DNA of 64,000 nt from Helicobacter enhydrae (GTDB lineage: Bacteria > Campylobacterota > Campylobacteria > Campylobacterales > Helicobacteraceae): contig NZ_CP016503.1 of NCBI RefSeq assembly GCF_001693335.1, positions 1,364,001-1,428,000 on the forward strand, in the 5' to 3' direction. Both the position numbers and the translations under genes were made by a program. How positions within the stretch are numbered: the stretch's first letter is position 1; each line of letters starts with the position of its first letter. Positions 1 to 8,989 of the stretch are shown here, piece after piece. The notes under the pieces are model-generated. The model had not been told where the DNA came from. It ran no database searches and saw only the letters and a list, made by a program, of their open reading frames with translations.

Positions 1-3000
1 GAAAGCAGTGTTACTCATAGCACTTGCTGTCGCTCCTACTAGCTTAGCATCACTTGTGATATAGCTAAATTTGAGAATGCTATCACTATACAAACCATTA
101 CTCCACCCATTGAGAGAAGAAGCACCATTTTGCACATAGGCATTATAGAGAGCAAACTCTATGGCATTGGAAGTCATAGAAGTGATCCCTCTATTAGTTC
201 CATTGATTTCACTCACATTCTTTGCTTTTGTAGTAGAGTTGGCATAAGAGAGAGCAAACCCTATGTAGTTATTAGCTCCCTCAAAGCCTACAGCATAATC
301 ATAACCTGCTTGAATGGTTGTATAGATTGTTTGAGATTGGATACCAAAGTTTAAGCTTTGAGAACCATTAAACACTCTAGCCCATACTCCTTGAGCATTT
401 GTAGTATCTCTTAGCTCTCCCATTCTTTTATTCAAAGAATTGAAATTAGCAAGATAAAGAGCATAAGTAGAACCCATAGCAGAAGCTGTGATGTCTTGAC
501 TTGTTTGGGTGATGCCACCATAATTCAAAGAAGAAACAAAATAAGTTTTGTAGTCTTTGGTTGAGGCTCCTACAATCTTGCCATTCACATCTGTTGGGAT
601 TCCCTCTGTGAGCGTGGTTTGTATCGTTTCAAATCCTATGACTTCAGATCCACCTACAAATGTAGCATTGACACCATTTTTGACTATTGCCACTGCGATG
701 TTGCCTGCTTCCTCTGTGCCTTTGCCTTGTCTGTATTTGATCAGATTCCAGTTTTCTTTTTTTGCTGTGGCTTCTACATAATGTGTCATTTTGTGCAATG
801 CGAGTTTTGCACCAGTTTCTACGACAATGCGATCGGAATAGGCTTTGGTGTTGCCTCTCTTTGCTGAATCATCTCCCCCAAGTGTTGCATTTGGTGCTTC
901 AGGATCTACAAAGACTTTGAAAGTCAATCCATCTGCTAGAAGCCCTTTGGCAATGCTAGCGTCGTTTTTGTCTCCTATTGTGAGAAGGTTGAATTGCGTT
1001 TCTGATGCTAGATCCTCCACTCTGCCACTTCTAAAATCAATGCTATTTTTGCCATTGCCATTATTGAGCCTTTTGATTGCGTTTTTGGTGCCTTTGGTTT
1101 TTTCAGTTCCGATGATGACTTCCGAATCATTTAGGGTTAGCTCATTGATCGTGTTTGTATCACTCACACCTGCATTTTCAATTATGAGTTTTGAATTATG
1201 CAAGGTTAATTCGTTTCTTTCGGTATTTGTTGGGCTTTTGAAATAGCCTTTTAGTGCGAGGGTGCTTTCTATGAGAGTAAAATCATTTGTTCCTTGACCT
1301 GTTGCCTCTACATTGTCTGTGATTGTCAAATCTCCTGCTTGAAGCTCAAAATTATTGGTAGCTTTTGCTCCATTTGCGACAAATTTACCTCCAATCTTTC
1401 CATCTTTTGCTCCTTTGATTTTGAGATTGATGGTTTGATTAGCACCTGTTTTGATATTACCTTTGATGATGTTTTTTTCTAGATTCTGACTGGTTGGAAT
1501 TATTTTTACTCCTTCCAGATTCAAATAAATATTGGCACTTCCGCTGATTGCCTCACCGGTAGTTTTGCTAATAATGGGATTTTGAATGTCGTGTTTGGCT
1601 TTGAAAGAGATATTATTGATTCCTCCATTTGTGCTAGAAATCCCTTCTGTGATTTTTAGTGTTCCTTGCATTGCGTATTTGTCGGTGAGAAAAGTGGTAG
1701 ATGTGAATTCTGTATCTTTTAATTGGCTCTCTGTAATGTTTTGGGCGATGAAGTTTTTGCCACCAGCTTTTGTGTCTATTGTGGTAATTTCAGCATCATA
1801 GGTGTTAATAAGGTTGATTCCTCCAGCTGTGGTTTTGCCACTTTGTATCGTTGTAGCTTTTAGAGTTCGGATAAAAATTTTATTGATTCCATCCCCTATG
1901 GCTTCTATTGTGCCAACATTGAGTGTTCCTTCTGCAATATTGGCATTGGTGGGGTTGGCTATGGCTGTAGTGTTTTCTATCAAATCTTTGGCGTATTTTT
2001 CTTGAGGCTTATTTTTGTTTTGAGAATCAGATTCTATAAATGTTAAAAATCCCTTGCCGATGAGATTGACTGCTGTTGAATTATTGCCACTATCCACATT
2101 TGCTTGTGCAGTAATGTTTGTGATAGTGAGATTGTGCTTTGCCTCTCCCTCTAGACTCAAAACATTGCGACTATCAGATTTTCCTATAGCCTTTGTTTCT
2201 AAATTTTCAAGATTGAGTGTTGCTTCCTTTTTGAATAGGAGGAGATTTTGAGATTCAAATCGCTTAGCTGCTGCATTATTAGATCTTAAATTTCCACTTT
2301 TGATACTGATTTTTTGACTTACTTTTCCGATTTGTCCCTCGCCATCAAAAAGGATTCTATTATAAGCATTGTTTCCATTAGTGCCATCACCTTCGGCTAC
2401 AATTTTTCCCTCCACGCTTCCAGTTGTTGTGATTGTATTTGTAGCGCCTTTGAAAGTGATATTGGTTTCTACTTTGACATTGCTAGGAGAACCTCCTCCT
2501 CCAATGATGTTTGCACCTTGAGTTTTAATTCCATCAATAATAATGCCATCGCCACTTTTTTTGATTTTTCCATCTTTTGGGTTAAGTTCAATTCCTCCAT
2601 TTCCTTCAAAAATAAAATCTTGTCCTCCTTGTGCTCCTCCCACTTCTATATTTCCTTTGAGTGTTGCTCCATTAGAGAATGTGAATTCTGTATGAATGTT
2701 GGCGAAATCTGAAAATGTGCCATTAGAATTCTTTTTTTGTCCCCCGATAGTAATATTTCCCTCCATATTGCCTCCAAAAGTGGCTGTGAGTTTGTCTGTA
2801 GGAGAGGCACTGGCAATGACTTTGATATTACCTTTGAGGGCTGTATCGGTGCTTTTGCCTGTGAAATTAAGTATGGCGTTACGCGTAAAATTAGTCTGCA
2901 CAGGGTTACCACTACCATCAACATCTTGCCCAAAATCAATTGTAATCACACCACTTCCATTATTCATTTGAAGCCCTTTTGCACCTACATTGGTGAGTTG

Positions 3001-3348
3001 AAAGACTGCATTATTGCCACCTAAAGAGAGGGTAAAATCATTTTGTTTTGATGCTTCTGGTGTTAGTGTTGGTGGTGTTGTTGAGCTATCGTTTGTAAAT
3101 TTGAAAGTTAGATTGTTAATATCAACATTGGGTGTACCTTGTTTTTGAAGTTTTTTAAAGTCACTTGCATCTCCAAAAATGATTTGATCAAATTGCTTTA
3201 ATGTTGTTCCGCTAGTCCCATAGCAGATTGCATCTTGGTTGTTGGGGCAAGTCCCTGCACTCGTCACGCTCATACTCAGGGCTAGAGCCAAAGAAGTGGC
3301 AATGAGAGGTTTGAAAGAGGGGTTGGATTTTTTGTTTTTTGGATTCAT
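1..3348 (-). CDS. Autotransporter / VacA-like outer membrane protein, 3' end cut by window edge
   Basis: The frame is open from ATG 3348 to the window edge (1116 codons); the barrel end lies outside. The N-terminus has basic residues and a hydrophobic stretch (IATSLALALS) ending near TSAGTC, read as a signal peptide for the Sec pathway. The long passenger is rich in Gly, Asn and Thr with repeated 'FKG-N' and 'NNIT' strands, as in beta-helical autotransporters. From about position 513 down to 1 it enters the transporter barrel (NAQGVWARVFNGSQ). By homology with the second copy at 46.4-49.5 kb about 197 residues are missing. AAGGAG precedes the ATG. The equivalent of the slippery tract in the other copy is only C5 here (875-879) and is in frame. 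Likely a surface adhesin or toxin-like protein; passenger function unknown. Confidence 0.85.
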   Translation of the reverse strand, partial: MNPKNKKSNPSFKPLIATSLALALSMSVTSAGTCPNNQDAICYGTSGTTLKQFDQIIFGDASDFKKLQKQGTPNVDINNLTFKFTNDSSTTPPTLTPEASKQNDFTLSLGGNNAVFQLTNVGAKGLQMNNGSGVITIDFGQDVDGSGNPVQTNFTRNAILNFTGKSTDTALKGNIKVIASASPTDKLTATFGGNMEGNITIGGQKKNSNGTFSDFANIHTEFTFSNGATLKGNIEVGGAQGGQDFIFEGNGGIELNPKDGKIKKSGDGIIIDGIKTQGANIIGGGGSPSNVKVETNITFKGATNTITTTGSVEGKIVAEGDGTNGNNAYNRILFDGEGQIGKVSQKISIKSGNLRSNNAAAKRFESQNLLLFKKEATLNLENLETKAIGKSDSRNVLSLEGEAKHNLTITNITAQANVDSGNNSTAVNLIGKGFLTFIESDSQNKNKPQEKYAKDLIENTTAIANPTNANIAEGTLNVGTIEAIGDGINKIFIRTLKATTIQSGKTTAGGINLINTYDAEITTIDTKAGGKNFIAQNITESQLKDTEFTSTTFLTDKYAMQGTLKITEGISSTNGGINNISFKAKHDIQNPIISKTTGEAISGSANIYLNLEGVKIIPTSQNLEKNIIKGNIKTGANQTINLKIKGAKDGKIGGKFVANGAKATNNFELQAGDLTITDNVEATGQGTNDFTLIESTLALKGYFKSPTNTERNELTLHNSKLIIENAGVSDTNTINELTLNDSEVIIGTEKTKGTKNAIKRLNNGNGKNSIDFRSGRVEDLASETQFNLLTIGDKNDASIAKGLLADGLTFKVFVDPEAPNATLGGDDSAKRGNTKAYSDRIVVETGAKLALHKMTHYVEATAKKENWNLIKYRQGKGTEEAGNIAVAIVKNGVNATFVGGSEVIGFETIQTTLTEGIPTDVNGKIVGASTKDYKTYFVSSLNYGGITQTSQDITASAMGSTYALYLANFNSLNKRMGELRDTTNAQGVWARVFNGSQSLNFGIQSQTIYTTIQAGYDYAVGFEGANNYIGFALSYANSTTKAKNVSEINGTNRGITSMTSNAIEFALYNAYVQNGASSLNGWSNGLYSDSILKFSYITSDAKLVGATASAMSNTAF

Positions 3349-3379
3349 TGGGAAGACTCCTTTTGAGTGATTTTGTTAG

Positions 3380-3385
3380 ATTATA
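3380..3385 (-). promoter_or_regulatory. -10 box of first autotransporter gene
   Basis: TATAAT on the minus strand about 32 nt upstream of ATG 3348. The surrounding segment from the -10 box to the ribosome-binding site is nearly the same upstream of the second autotransporter gene (49510-49555), which supports it as a shared promoter. Confidence 0.65.
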
Positions 3386-3622
3386 TAAAAAGTTAATGGA
3401 AAGTAACAAAGAAAACAATTTACAAAACAAAATATGAGTTTTTCAGTAATTTCTTTAGGAGCTTGGATGTTCAAAATGTGACAATTTCACTCATTTTCTT
3501 GTGTCATACACTCTATTTGGCGCTTCAAACCTTGCTTTTGGTCGAGCTTGATCTACAGGATGTGTTTGCAGATATTTCAAGCTTAGCTTGAAACCTTATA
3601 ATAGGAGTTTGAGCAAATTGGT

Positions 3623-3628
3623 TATAAT
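3623..3628 (+). promoter_or_regulatory. -10 box of DEAD-box helicase gene
   Basis: TATAAT preceded by GGT, 36 nt upstream of the chosen ATG 3664. A transcript starting about 7 nt downstream would exclude the upstream in-frame ATG at 3628, which supports the shorter protein. A second TATAAT at 3597-3602 could be a tandem promoter. Confidence 0.55.
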
Positions 3629-3663
3629 TGCAGCTTTTATTTTCAAAGATTTTCGGGGTTATT

Positions 3664-5118
3664 ATGGAAGAAATGAATACAAAAAAGAATGTCAAAAAAT
3701 CAGGATTTGAGGCTTTTGCCTTGAAACCACTTGTTTTGCGTGGAATCAAAGAAATGGGTTTCACGACACCTAGTCCTATCCAAGAACAGGCGATCCCATT
3801 GGCTTTGGAGGGGGAAGATGTCATCGCACAGGCTCAAACAGGGACAGGCAAAACAGCGGCGTTTGCGATACCTATCCTCAATCAGATCCAAAAAAGCGGT
3901 GAGATCGAGGCACTAGTCATCACACCGACAAGAGAACTTGCAATGCAGGTGAGCGATGAGATTTTCAAGCTAGGCAAGTTTTTGCGTGTCAAGACAATGT
4001 GCGTCTATGGGGGGCAATCCATCGGGCGTCAATGCGAATTGCTCAAAAACAAACCACAGGTTTTGGTCGCAACTCCCGGGAGACTGCTAGATCATCTCAA
4101 AAACGAGCGTATCCCCAACTTCACCCCCAAGATTGTGGTGCTTGATGAGGGCGATGAAATGCTGGATATGGGGTTTTTGGATGATGTTGAGGAGATATTT
4201 TCTTATTTGGCTTCCAATCGTCAAACTTTGCTTTTTTCTGCGACGATGCCCGCTCAAATCAAAAATTTGGCTCAAAGGATTCTCTATCAGCCACAGCATG
4301 TCAAAATCACTCCTGTGAATATCACCAACACCAACATCACGCAAAAATGCTATGTGGTCAATGAGGGGCATAGAGATGAGGCAATCGTGCGTTTGATTGA
4401 TAGTCTCAACCCCCCCAAAAGTATCGTTTTTACCGCGACAAAGAGGGAGGCAGACACCCTTGCAGAGCATTTGAAAAAATGCAAACATCGCGTAAGTGCT
4501 TTGCACGGCGATATGGAGCAAAGGCAAAGGATGACAACGATTAGGGCGTTTCGTGAGGGGAAAATCAATCTATTGGTTGCGACTGATGTGGCAGCGCGTG
4601 GGCTAGACATCAGCGATGTGTCCCATGTGTTTAACTACCATATCCCATTCAATCCCGAAAGCTATGTGCATCGTATCGGCAGAACGGGTCGTGCGGGAAA
4701 AACAGGCGTGGCGATCACTTTGATCACGCCCCTTGAGTTCAAAGAGTTGAAAAAGATACAAGATGAAGTGAAGCAGTCTCTGGAGCTAGAGGAGCTTCCT
4801 GTGCAAGAGGAGAGCCACAACAAAATCGTGCAAAAAATACTCCACACCAAAATCAATGACAAAGCTGTGGATATTTACAATGAACTGATGGACAAAATCG
4901 ATGAGCCCAATGCGATACTCAAAATCCTCTCTTTGATGTGTGAGAATGACAGGCAATCGCGTCTTGGACCAAGTCAAGCAGAGATTGCGGCATTGCAAAA
5001 CAAAAACACAGAGAGACGCAATGGCAAACAAGAGAGAGGCGGTGGCTTGAGAGATAGACACTCCTCGCGTGCTCCTCGCAGTCGCTCATCAAGAGGTGGC
5101 TACAGAGGACGCCGTTGA
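3664..5118 (+). CDS. DEAD-box ATP-dependent RNA helicase
   Basis: A cytoplasmic RNA helicase of 484 aa, close in length to H. pylori RhpA, for which a role in RNA decay and cold growth is known. Visible motifs: Q motif (about 15-42, GF...PSPIQ), Walker A AQTGTGKT (57-64), motif II DEGD (161-164), motif III SAT (192-194) and motif VI HRIGRTGRAG (336-345). The C-terminal 35 residues are Arg/Gly/Ser rich, typical of an RNA-binding tail. Motif II reads Asp-Glu-Gly-Asp instead of the usual Asp-Glu-Ala-Asp. The start was chosen at ATG 3664 because the promoter lies between it and the longer alternative at 3628. A C7 run (4410-4416) sits inside the coding region without breaking it. Convergent with carA. 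Confidence 0.92.
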   Translation: MEEMNTKKNVKKSGFEAFALKPLVLRGIKEMGFTTPSPIQEQAIPLALEGEDVIAQAQTGTGKTAAFAIPILNQIQKSGEIEALVITPTRELAMQVSDEIFKLGKFLRVKTMCVYGGQSIGRQCELLKNKPQVLVATPGRLLDHLKNERIPNFTPKIVVLDEGDEMLDMGFLDDVEEIFSYLASNRQTLLFSATMPAQIKNLAQRILYQPQHVKITPVNITNTNITQKCYVVNEGHRDEAIVRLIDSLNPPKSIVFTATKREADTLAEHLKKCKHRVSALHGDMEQRQRMTTIRAFREGKINLLVATDVAARGLDISDVSHVFNYHIPFNPESYVHRIGRTGRAGKTGVAITLITPLEFKELKKIQDEVKQSLELEELPVQEESHNKIVQKILHTKINDKAVDIYNELMDKIDEPNAILKILSLMCENDRQSRLGPSQAEIAALQNKNTERRNGKQERGGGLRDRHSSRAPRSRSSRGGYRGRR

Positions 5119-5226
5119 GGCAGTGTCTGATAGAGGTGCTTAAGCGATCAAAGGGGGAGATACTTCAAAAATAAGGATCAAATAGAGGGGGGGGTGCAAA
5201 GGTGGGAAAGTAAGCTTGGGTGGGGC

Positions 5227-6348
5227 TTAGAGCATTTCTGCAAACGCTCTAAATAATTCTTTGGAATCACAAGGACCCGGACTTGATTCTGGATGGTATT
5301 GGACAGAAAAAATCGGTGCATTTTTGTAACGCACTCCCTCAATCGTGCCATCAAAAAGGTTGATATGTGTAGCATCTGCCACTTCCAACAACTTCTCCGT
5401 GACAGAATAATTGTGATTTTGGGCTGTGATCTCTACGCGTCCTGTTTGGAGGTTTTTGACTGGGTGGTTGCCTCCGTGGTGTCCGAATTTCAGCTTTTCT
5501 GTGGGGTAGCCGTGAGCGATTGATAAGAGCTGGTGTCCCAAACAAATCCCAAAGATTGGGATTTTGGCTGTAATGAGTTTCTTGATCTCTGCGATTTCTT
5601 GGGTCAAAACCATCGGATCTCCCGGTCCATTTGATAGGAAAACCCCGTGGATTTTGCCTGATTGATAGTCTTGGATGAGAGTGTCTGCGTCAAAATGATG
5701 GGGTATTACGATCGTTTGTAAGCCCACTTCGGTGAGTTCATTGAGGATGTTGTCTTTGGCACCAAAATCAATCGCCACGACACACTTGCGTGTCTGCGGT
5801 GTCGAATAATCCATTTGTGCGAAGTCAAATCTACCTTTGGCGTGTGCTTTTTGCGTCGGCGTGGAAACTGCAGGGATATAGTTGTGCTCCTCGATACTTT
5901 TGGATCGCTCAAGGATTGCTTGAAGCTCTTGTTGGCTTGATATTTCTGTAGAAACGATCGCCATCATCGCCCCGCAATCACGCAATGTCGCTGTCAAGCC
6001 TCGCGTATCCACATCGCAAATCCCCATGATGTTTTGCTCGATGAGAAAGTCCTGCAAACTCTGTGTGGCACGGAAGTTTGAGAAAAGTTTGGGGTTGTAA
6101 TGACGGATAAAAATCCCTTGAGCGTGGCTCACCTCTCTCTCACAATCTTGCGGATTGGTGCCTACGATCCCAATCTCTGGCATTGTGAATGTGATGAATT
6201 GCCCTGCATAGCTTGGGTCTGTGATGACTTCTTGATAGCCACTCATTGAAGTGTTGAAAACGACTTCAGCCACCCTTGTGCCATCGACCCCAAAGCTTGT
6301 CGCTTGAATGAATAAACCATTTTTGAGGTAGATGTAAGCGGGTTTCAT
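5227..6348 (-). CDS. carA: Carbamoyl-phosphate synthase small subunit
   Basis: The glutaminase subunit, which releases ammonia from glutamine and feeds it to CarB for carbamoyl phosphate used in pyrimidine and arginine synthesis. At 373 aa it has the usual length. The N-terminal CPSase_sm_chain domain includes FNTSMSGYQEV. The C-terminal class I amidotransferase domain has the nucleophile in FGICLGHQL (Cys269) and the His-Glu pair in QYHPESSPGP near the end. Its ATG shares one base with the stop of the upstream DUF507 gene (TAATG), so the two are translationally coupled. carB is not in the window. argH elsewhere in the window uses the same pathway downstream. Confidence 0.96.
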   Translation of the reverse strand: MKPAYIYLKNGLFIQATSFGVDGTRVAEVVFNTSMSGYQEVITDPSYAGQFITFTMPEIGIVGTNPQDCEREVSHAQGIFIRHYNPKLFSNFRATQSLQDFLIEQNIMGICDVDTRGLTATLRDCGAMMAIVSTEISSQQELQAILERSKSIEEHNYIPAVSTPTQKAHAKGRFDFAQMDYSTPQTRKCVVAIDFGAKDNILNELTEVGLQTIVIPHHFDADTLIQDYQSGKIHGVFLSNGPGDPMVLTQEIAEIKKLITAKIPIFGICLGHQLLSIAHGYPTEKLKFGHHGGNHPVKNLQTGRVEITAQNHNYSVTEKLLEVADATHINLFDGTIEGVRYKNAPIFSVQYHPESSPGPCDSKELFRAFAEML

Positions 6349-6899
6349 TATAGATAGCCTTTTTTGCGTAATTCTTCTTCGTAGAGTTTGTTGAAAACAA
6401 GTTCGTATTCATCGCTCCCTGCGACAAGTTTGCGTTTGTAGTTTTTGAGCTTTTCAAATACGATGTTTTCAGCTTCTTCGTAAATTTTGGCATAAGAATC
6501 AATGGCTTTGAAAATGAGGTTTTTGATGACATTGTCTGATAGAGAAAAAGTGATGAGCTTTTGGTGGATGAGTTGCTGGAGGATTTCGTGTGAAAGTTTG
6601 CTGTATCTGTCATCCCAATTGATCGGGAAGTTGGCTTCCTCGGCGATTTGTTTTTTGATGAGCCAAAAAAGTTGGCGTTCATCTGCGCGCATAAACTCGA
6701 TTTCTTCTAGGTTTTGGTCTAGCAAGACACGGGCTTTTTCATCGATACTCATTTCTTCTTTGATGTTTTTTTCCAACACCCCAAAAACGACTTTTTGAAT
6801 CTGCTCAATGGGAGATTTTTGTTCTATCACTTGGGAGTTGAAAATGTCAAGTGCTACTTTGTTTGCGACATAGGGTGCGTGCTGTAATTTGATTCTCAT
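6348..6899 (-). CDS. DUF507 family protein
   Basis: A protein of about 183 aa, highly charged and largely helical, starting MRIKLQHAPYVANKVA and ending EEELRKKGYL. This is the DUF507 pattern found next to carA in Helicobacter and relatives. The function is unknown. ATG 6899 is preferred because AAGG lies 7 nt upstream; a TTG two codons earlier (6905) lacks spacing for that site. A TAAAAT-like -10 (minus strand, 6924-6929) precedes it. The stop codon overlaps the carA start by one base, so it is the first gene of a two-gene operon. Confidence 0.82.
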   Translation of the reverse strand: MRIKLQHAPYVANKVALDIFNSQVIEQKSPIEQIQKVVFGVLEKNIKEEMSIDEKARVLLDQNLEEIEFMRADERQLFWLIKKQIAEEANFPINWDDRYSKLSHEILQQLIHQKLITFSLSDNVIKNLIFKAIDSYAKIYEEAENIVFEKLKNYKRKLVAGSDEYELVFNKLYEEELRKKGYL

Positions 6900-6961
6900 T
6901 GTCAAGCCTTAATTTTTTGGTTTATTTTAGCTTTTTTTAGGTTAAATTGTTATGAAGTGGG

Positions 6962-8989
6962 CTAAAAAATAAGCTTTTGTTGGATGTCATCTAGTTTGTT
7001 TTGATCTGATGAGTTTGAGATATTTGTGTAGAGATAAGTTTCTCCACCTATGTTTTTTTTGAAAACCCCTTTTGGGATGTCAAAGGTTTTTTTGATTCCC
7101 GGTTGGATTTTGAGGAGATTTCTGAAAAAATAAGCAAAAGCTGATGGGGCGACAACGCCTCCGCTCTCGTATTTGCCGATGGGCGTGTTGTCATCGCGTC
7201 CATACCATACAATCACTTGGATTGTCGGAGAAAACCCGCAAAACCACGCATCGATGTTGTTGTTGCTTGTCCCTGTTTTACCTGCAAGCTCGATTGTTTT
7301 GACTTTTGCCCCCCTGCCTGTGCCATTTTTGACAACATCTTGCAAAATGTCAATCGTGAGATAGGCTTGTTGTGGGTCTGTGATGATTTCTTTTTGTGTT
7401 TGGAAAAATGTCGTGTTGCCATTGAAGTTTGTGAGGCTCTCAATCAGTGAGGGTCGCACAAGTGTCCCATAGTTGGAAAAAATCGAATACTCCTGTGCTG
7501 CTTGTGTGAGGGTGAGGCTTAGGCTCCCAAGGGCGATTGTCATATCTTTGGGAATGTTGGTAAATCCAAAAAACTCAAACTCATCATAGACTTTGTCAAA
7601 CCCTAGAATCTCCACGAGATTGATGGTTGGCAGATTGAGCGATTTGCTTAGGGCGTTTTTGAGTGTGACGACACCACTGAAGCTTTTGTTGAAATTTTTG
7701 GGTCGCCAATACTCGTATTCGTCTTTTTCTAGACTCTCTGCGTCGCGTCGCTCGTTTTGGTTGCGTGAGTGTTGATCAAAGGTTTTGTTGAAACTTCTGG
7801 CGACATCTGGGATTTTGCTTGCAGGGGCGTAACCATTGTCAAAGGCGATTTGATAGATAAATGGTTTGATAGAGCTTCCAAATTGCCTTTTGGCTTGTGT
7901 CGCACGATTGAAAGAGCTTTTGGCATAATCAACTCCTCCCACCAAAGCTAGGATTTTGCCTGTTTTGCTCTCTGTGACAATCATCGCCCCATTGAGTGAG
8001 TCTTCTGTTTGGGATTCTGATTGTTGGGGTTGTGAGAGCTTCTTTTTGCGTGCATTGATGCGTGCTATGGTGTTTTCATAGCCGACAAGCACGGCTTCTT
8101 GTGCGATTTTCTGATAATCCAAATCGATATTGAGCTTGATAGTATAGCCACCTGTGCGAATGTCTGAAATGTAGGAGAGTTGGCGTAAAGTTTCATCAAC
8201 GACATAGGGGGCTTTGTTTTGGGTGAGTGTTTGGAGATAGACTTGTGGAATCTCTGCAATCGCTTCAAGATAATCTTCTTCTGAAATCCAGCCTAGTGTT
8301 TTCATTCTGTCTAAGATGTTGTTGGCACGCCCAAGAGAAAAATCCAAATTACGCGTAGGGTCATAGAAGCTCGGAGCGCGTGGAAGTCCGACGATGATAG
8401 CGATTTCTTTGAGGGTGAGATCTTGGAGTTGTTTTTTGAAATATCCTTGTGCGGCTGCTTTGACTCCATAGTATCCATGTCCGAAAAATGTTTCATTGAG
8501 ATAGCGTTCTAGTATCTCTTCTTTGCTTAGTTTCTGCTCAACGCGAAAGGAGAGAATAGCTTCTGTGAGTTTGCGATCGAGTGTTTTATCGCGACTGAGG
8601 GCGACATTTTTGACAAGTTGTTGGGTGAGTGTGCTTCCCCCCTCGACATATTTACCTGCGATGAGGTTTTTCACCATCGCACGCAAAATCGCATCAAAAT
8701 TGATGCCATTGTGTTCGAAAAATAGCGTATCTTCCACTGCAAGTAGGGCTTCAATCATCTTGGAGGGGATCTCATCAAATCGTGCATAAAACCGCAATTC
8801 TTTGTCGAAGATGTTGGCGATCAAGCGATTTTTGCGATCAAAGATTTGCGTAGCCAACTCTGGGCGATAATTGACAATCATATCTAGTTTCTCTGTGATG
8901 ACAAAATACACACGCACGATATAAGCACTAGCGATAAACATCAAAATAATAAAAAAAATCAAAAAAAATCTTTTTGATTTGTGCAACAT
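6962..8989 (-). CDS. mrcA: Penicillin-binding protein 1A (bifunctional transglycosylase/transpeptidase)
   Basis: An inner-membrane peptidoglycan synthase of 675 aa. There is one N-terminal membrane segment (about residues 8-28). The glycosyltransferase-51 domain shows EDTLFFEHNGI with the catalytic Glu, GGSTLTQQLVKN, and the RKLTEA...YLNETFFGHGYYGV block. The transpeptidase domain has SSIK (nucleophile Ser in SxxK), SLN (SxN) and KTGT. All catalytic motifs are present. The gene starts inside the bioF stop (TGATG), so it is coupled to bioF, the same pair as HP0597/HP0598 in H. pylori as I recall it. About 60 bp separate its stop from the DUF507 promoter region. Confidence 0.95.
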   Translation of the reverse strand: MLHKSKRFFLIFFIILMFIASAYIVRVYFVITEKLDMIVNYRPELATQIFDRKNRLIANIFDKELRFYARFDEIPSKMIEALLAVEDTLFFEHNGINFDAILRAMVKNLIAGKYVEGGSTLTQQLVKNVALSRDKTLDRKLTEAILSFRVEQKLSKEEILERYLNETFFGHGYYGVKAAAQGYFKKQLQDLTLKEIAIIVGLPRAPSFYDPTRNLDFSLGRANNILDRMKTLGWISEEDYLEAIAEIPQVYLQTLTQNKAPYVVDETLRQLSYISDIRTGGYTIKLNIDLDYQKIAQEAVLVGYENTIARINARKKKLSQPQQSESQTEDSLNGAMIVTESKTGKILALVGGVDYAKSSFNRATQAKRQFGSSIKPFIYQIAFDNGYAPASKIPDVARSFNKTFDQHSRNQNERRDAESLEKDEYEYWRPKNFNKSFSGVVTLKNALSKSLNLPTINLVEILGFDKVYDEFEFFGFTNIPKDMTIALGSLSLTLTQAAQEYSIFSNYGTLVRPSLIESLTNFNGNTTFFQTQKEIITDPQQAYLTIDILQDVVKNGTGRGAKVKTIELAGKTGTSNNNIDAWFCGFSPTIQVIVWYGRDDNTPIGKYESGGVVAPSAFAYFFRNLLKIQPGIKKTFDIPKGVFKKNIGGETYLYTNISNSSDQNKLDDIQQKLIF

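Larger units (their letters stand above)
3349..3663. other. Divergent intergenic region, autotransporter / DEAD-box helicase
   Basis: A non-coding stretch of about 315 bp. It holds the minus-strand autotransporter promoter near 3380, a perfect 8-bp inverted repeat with a 3-nt loop at 3575-3593 (TTTCAAGC-TTA-GCTTGAAA), and two plus-strand TATAAT boxes at 3597-3602 and 3623-3628 in front of the helicase gene. Nothing else is recognisable. Confidence 0.6.

Noticed and set aside
130-354. 74-aa plus-strand ORF repeated at 47130-47354
   Set aside because: Antisense shadow of the conserved autotransporter barrel block.
4410-4416. C7 run in the DEAD-box helicase gene as a phase switch
   Set aside because: The frame is intact across it and helicases of this kind are not usual contingency genes; a slip would only destroy the protein.
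5187-5194. G8 tract between the helicase and carA
   Set aside because: It lies between convergent genes and has no promoter or reading frame to switch.
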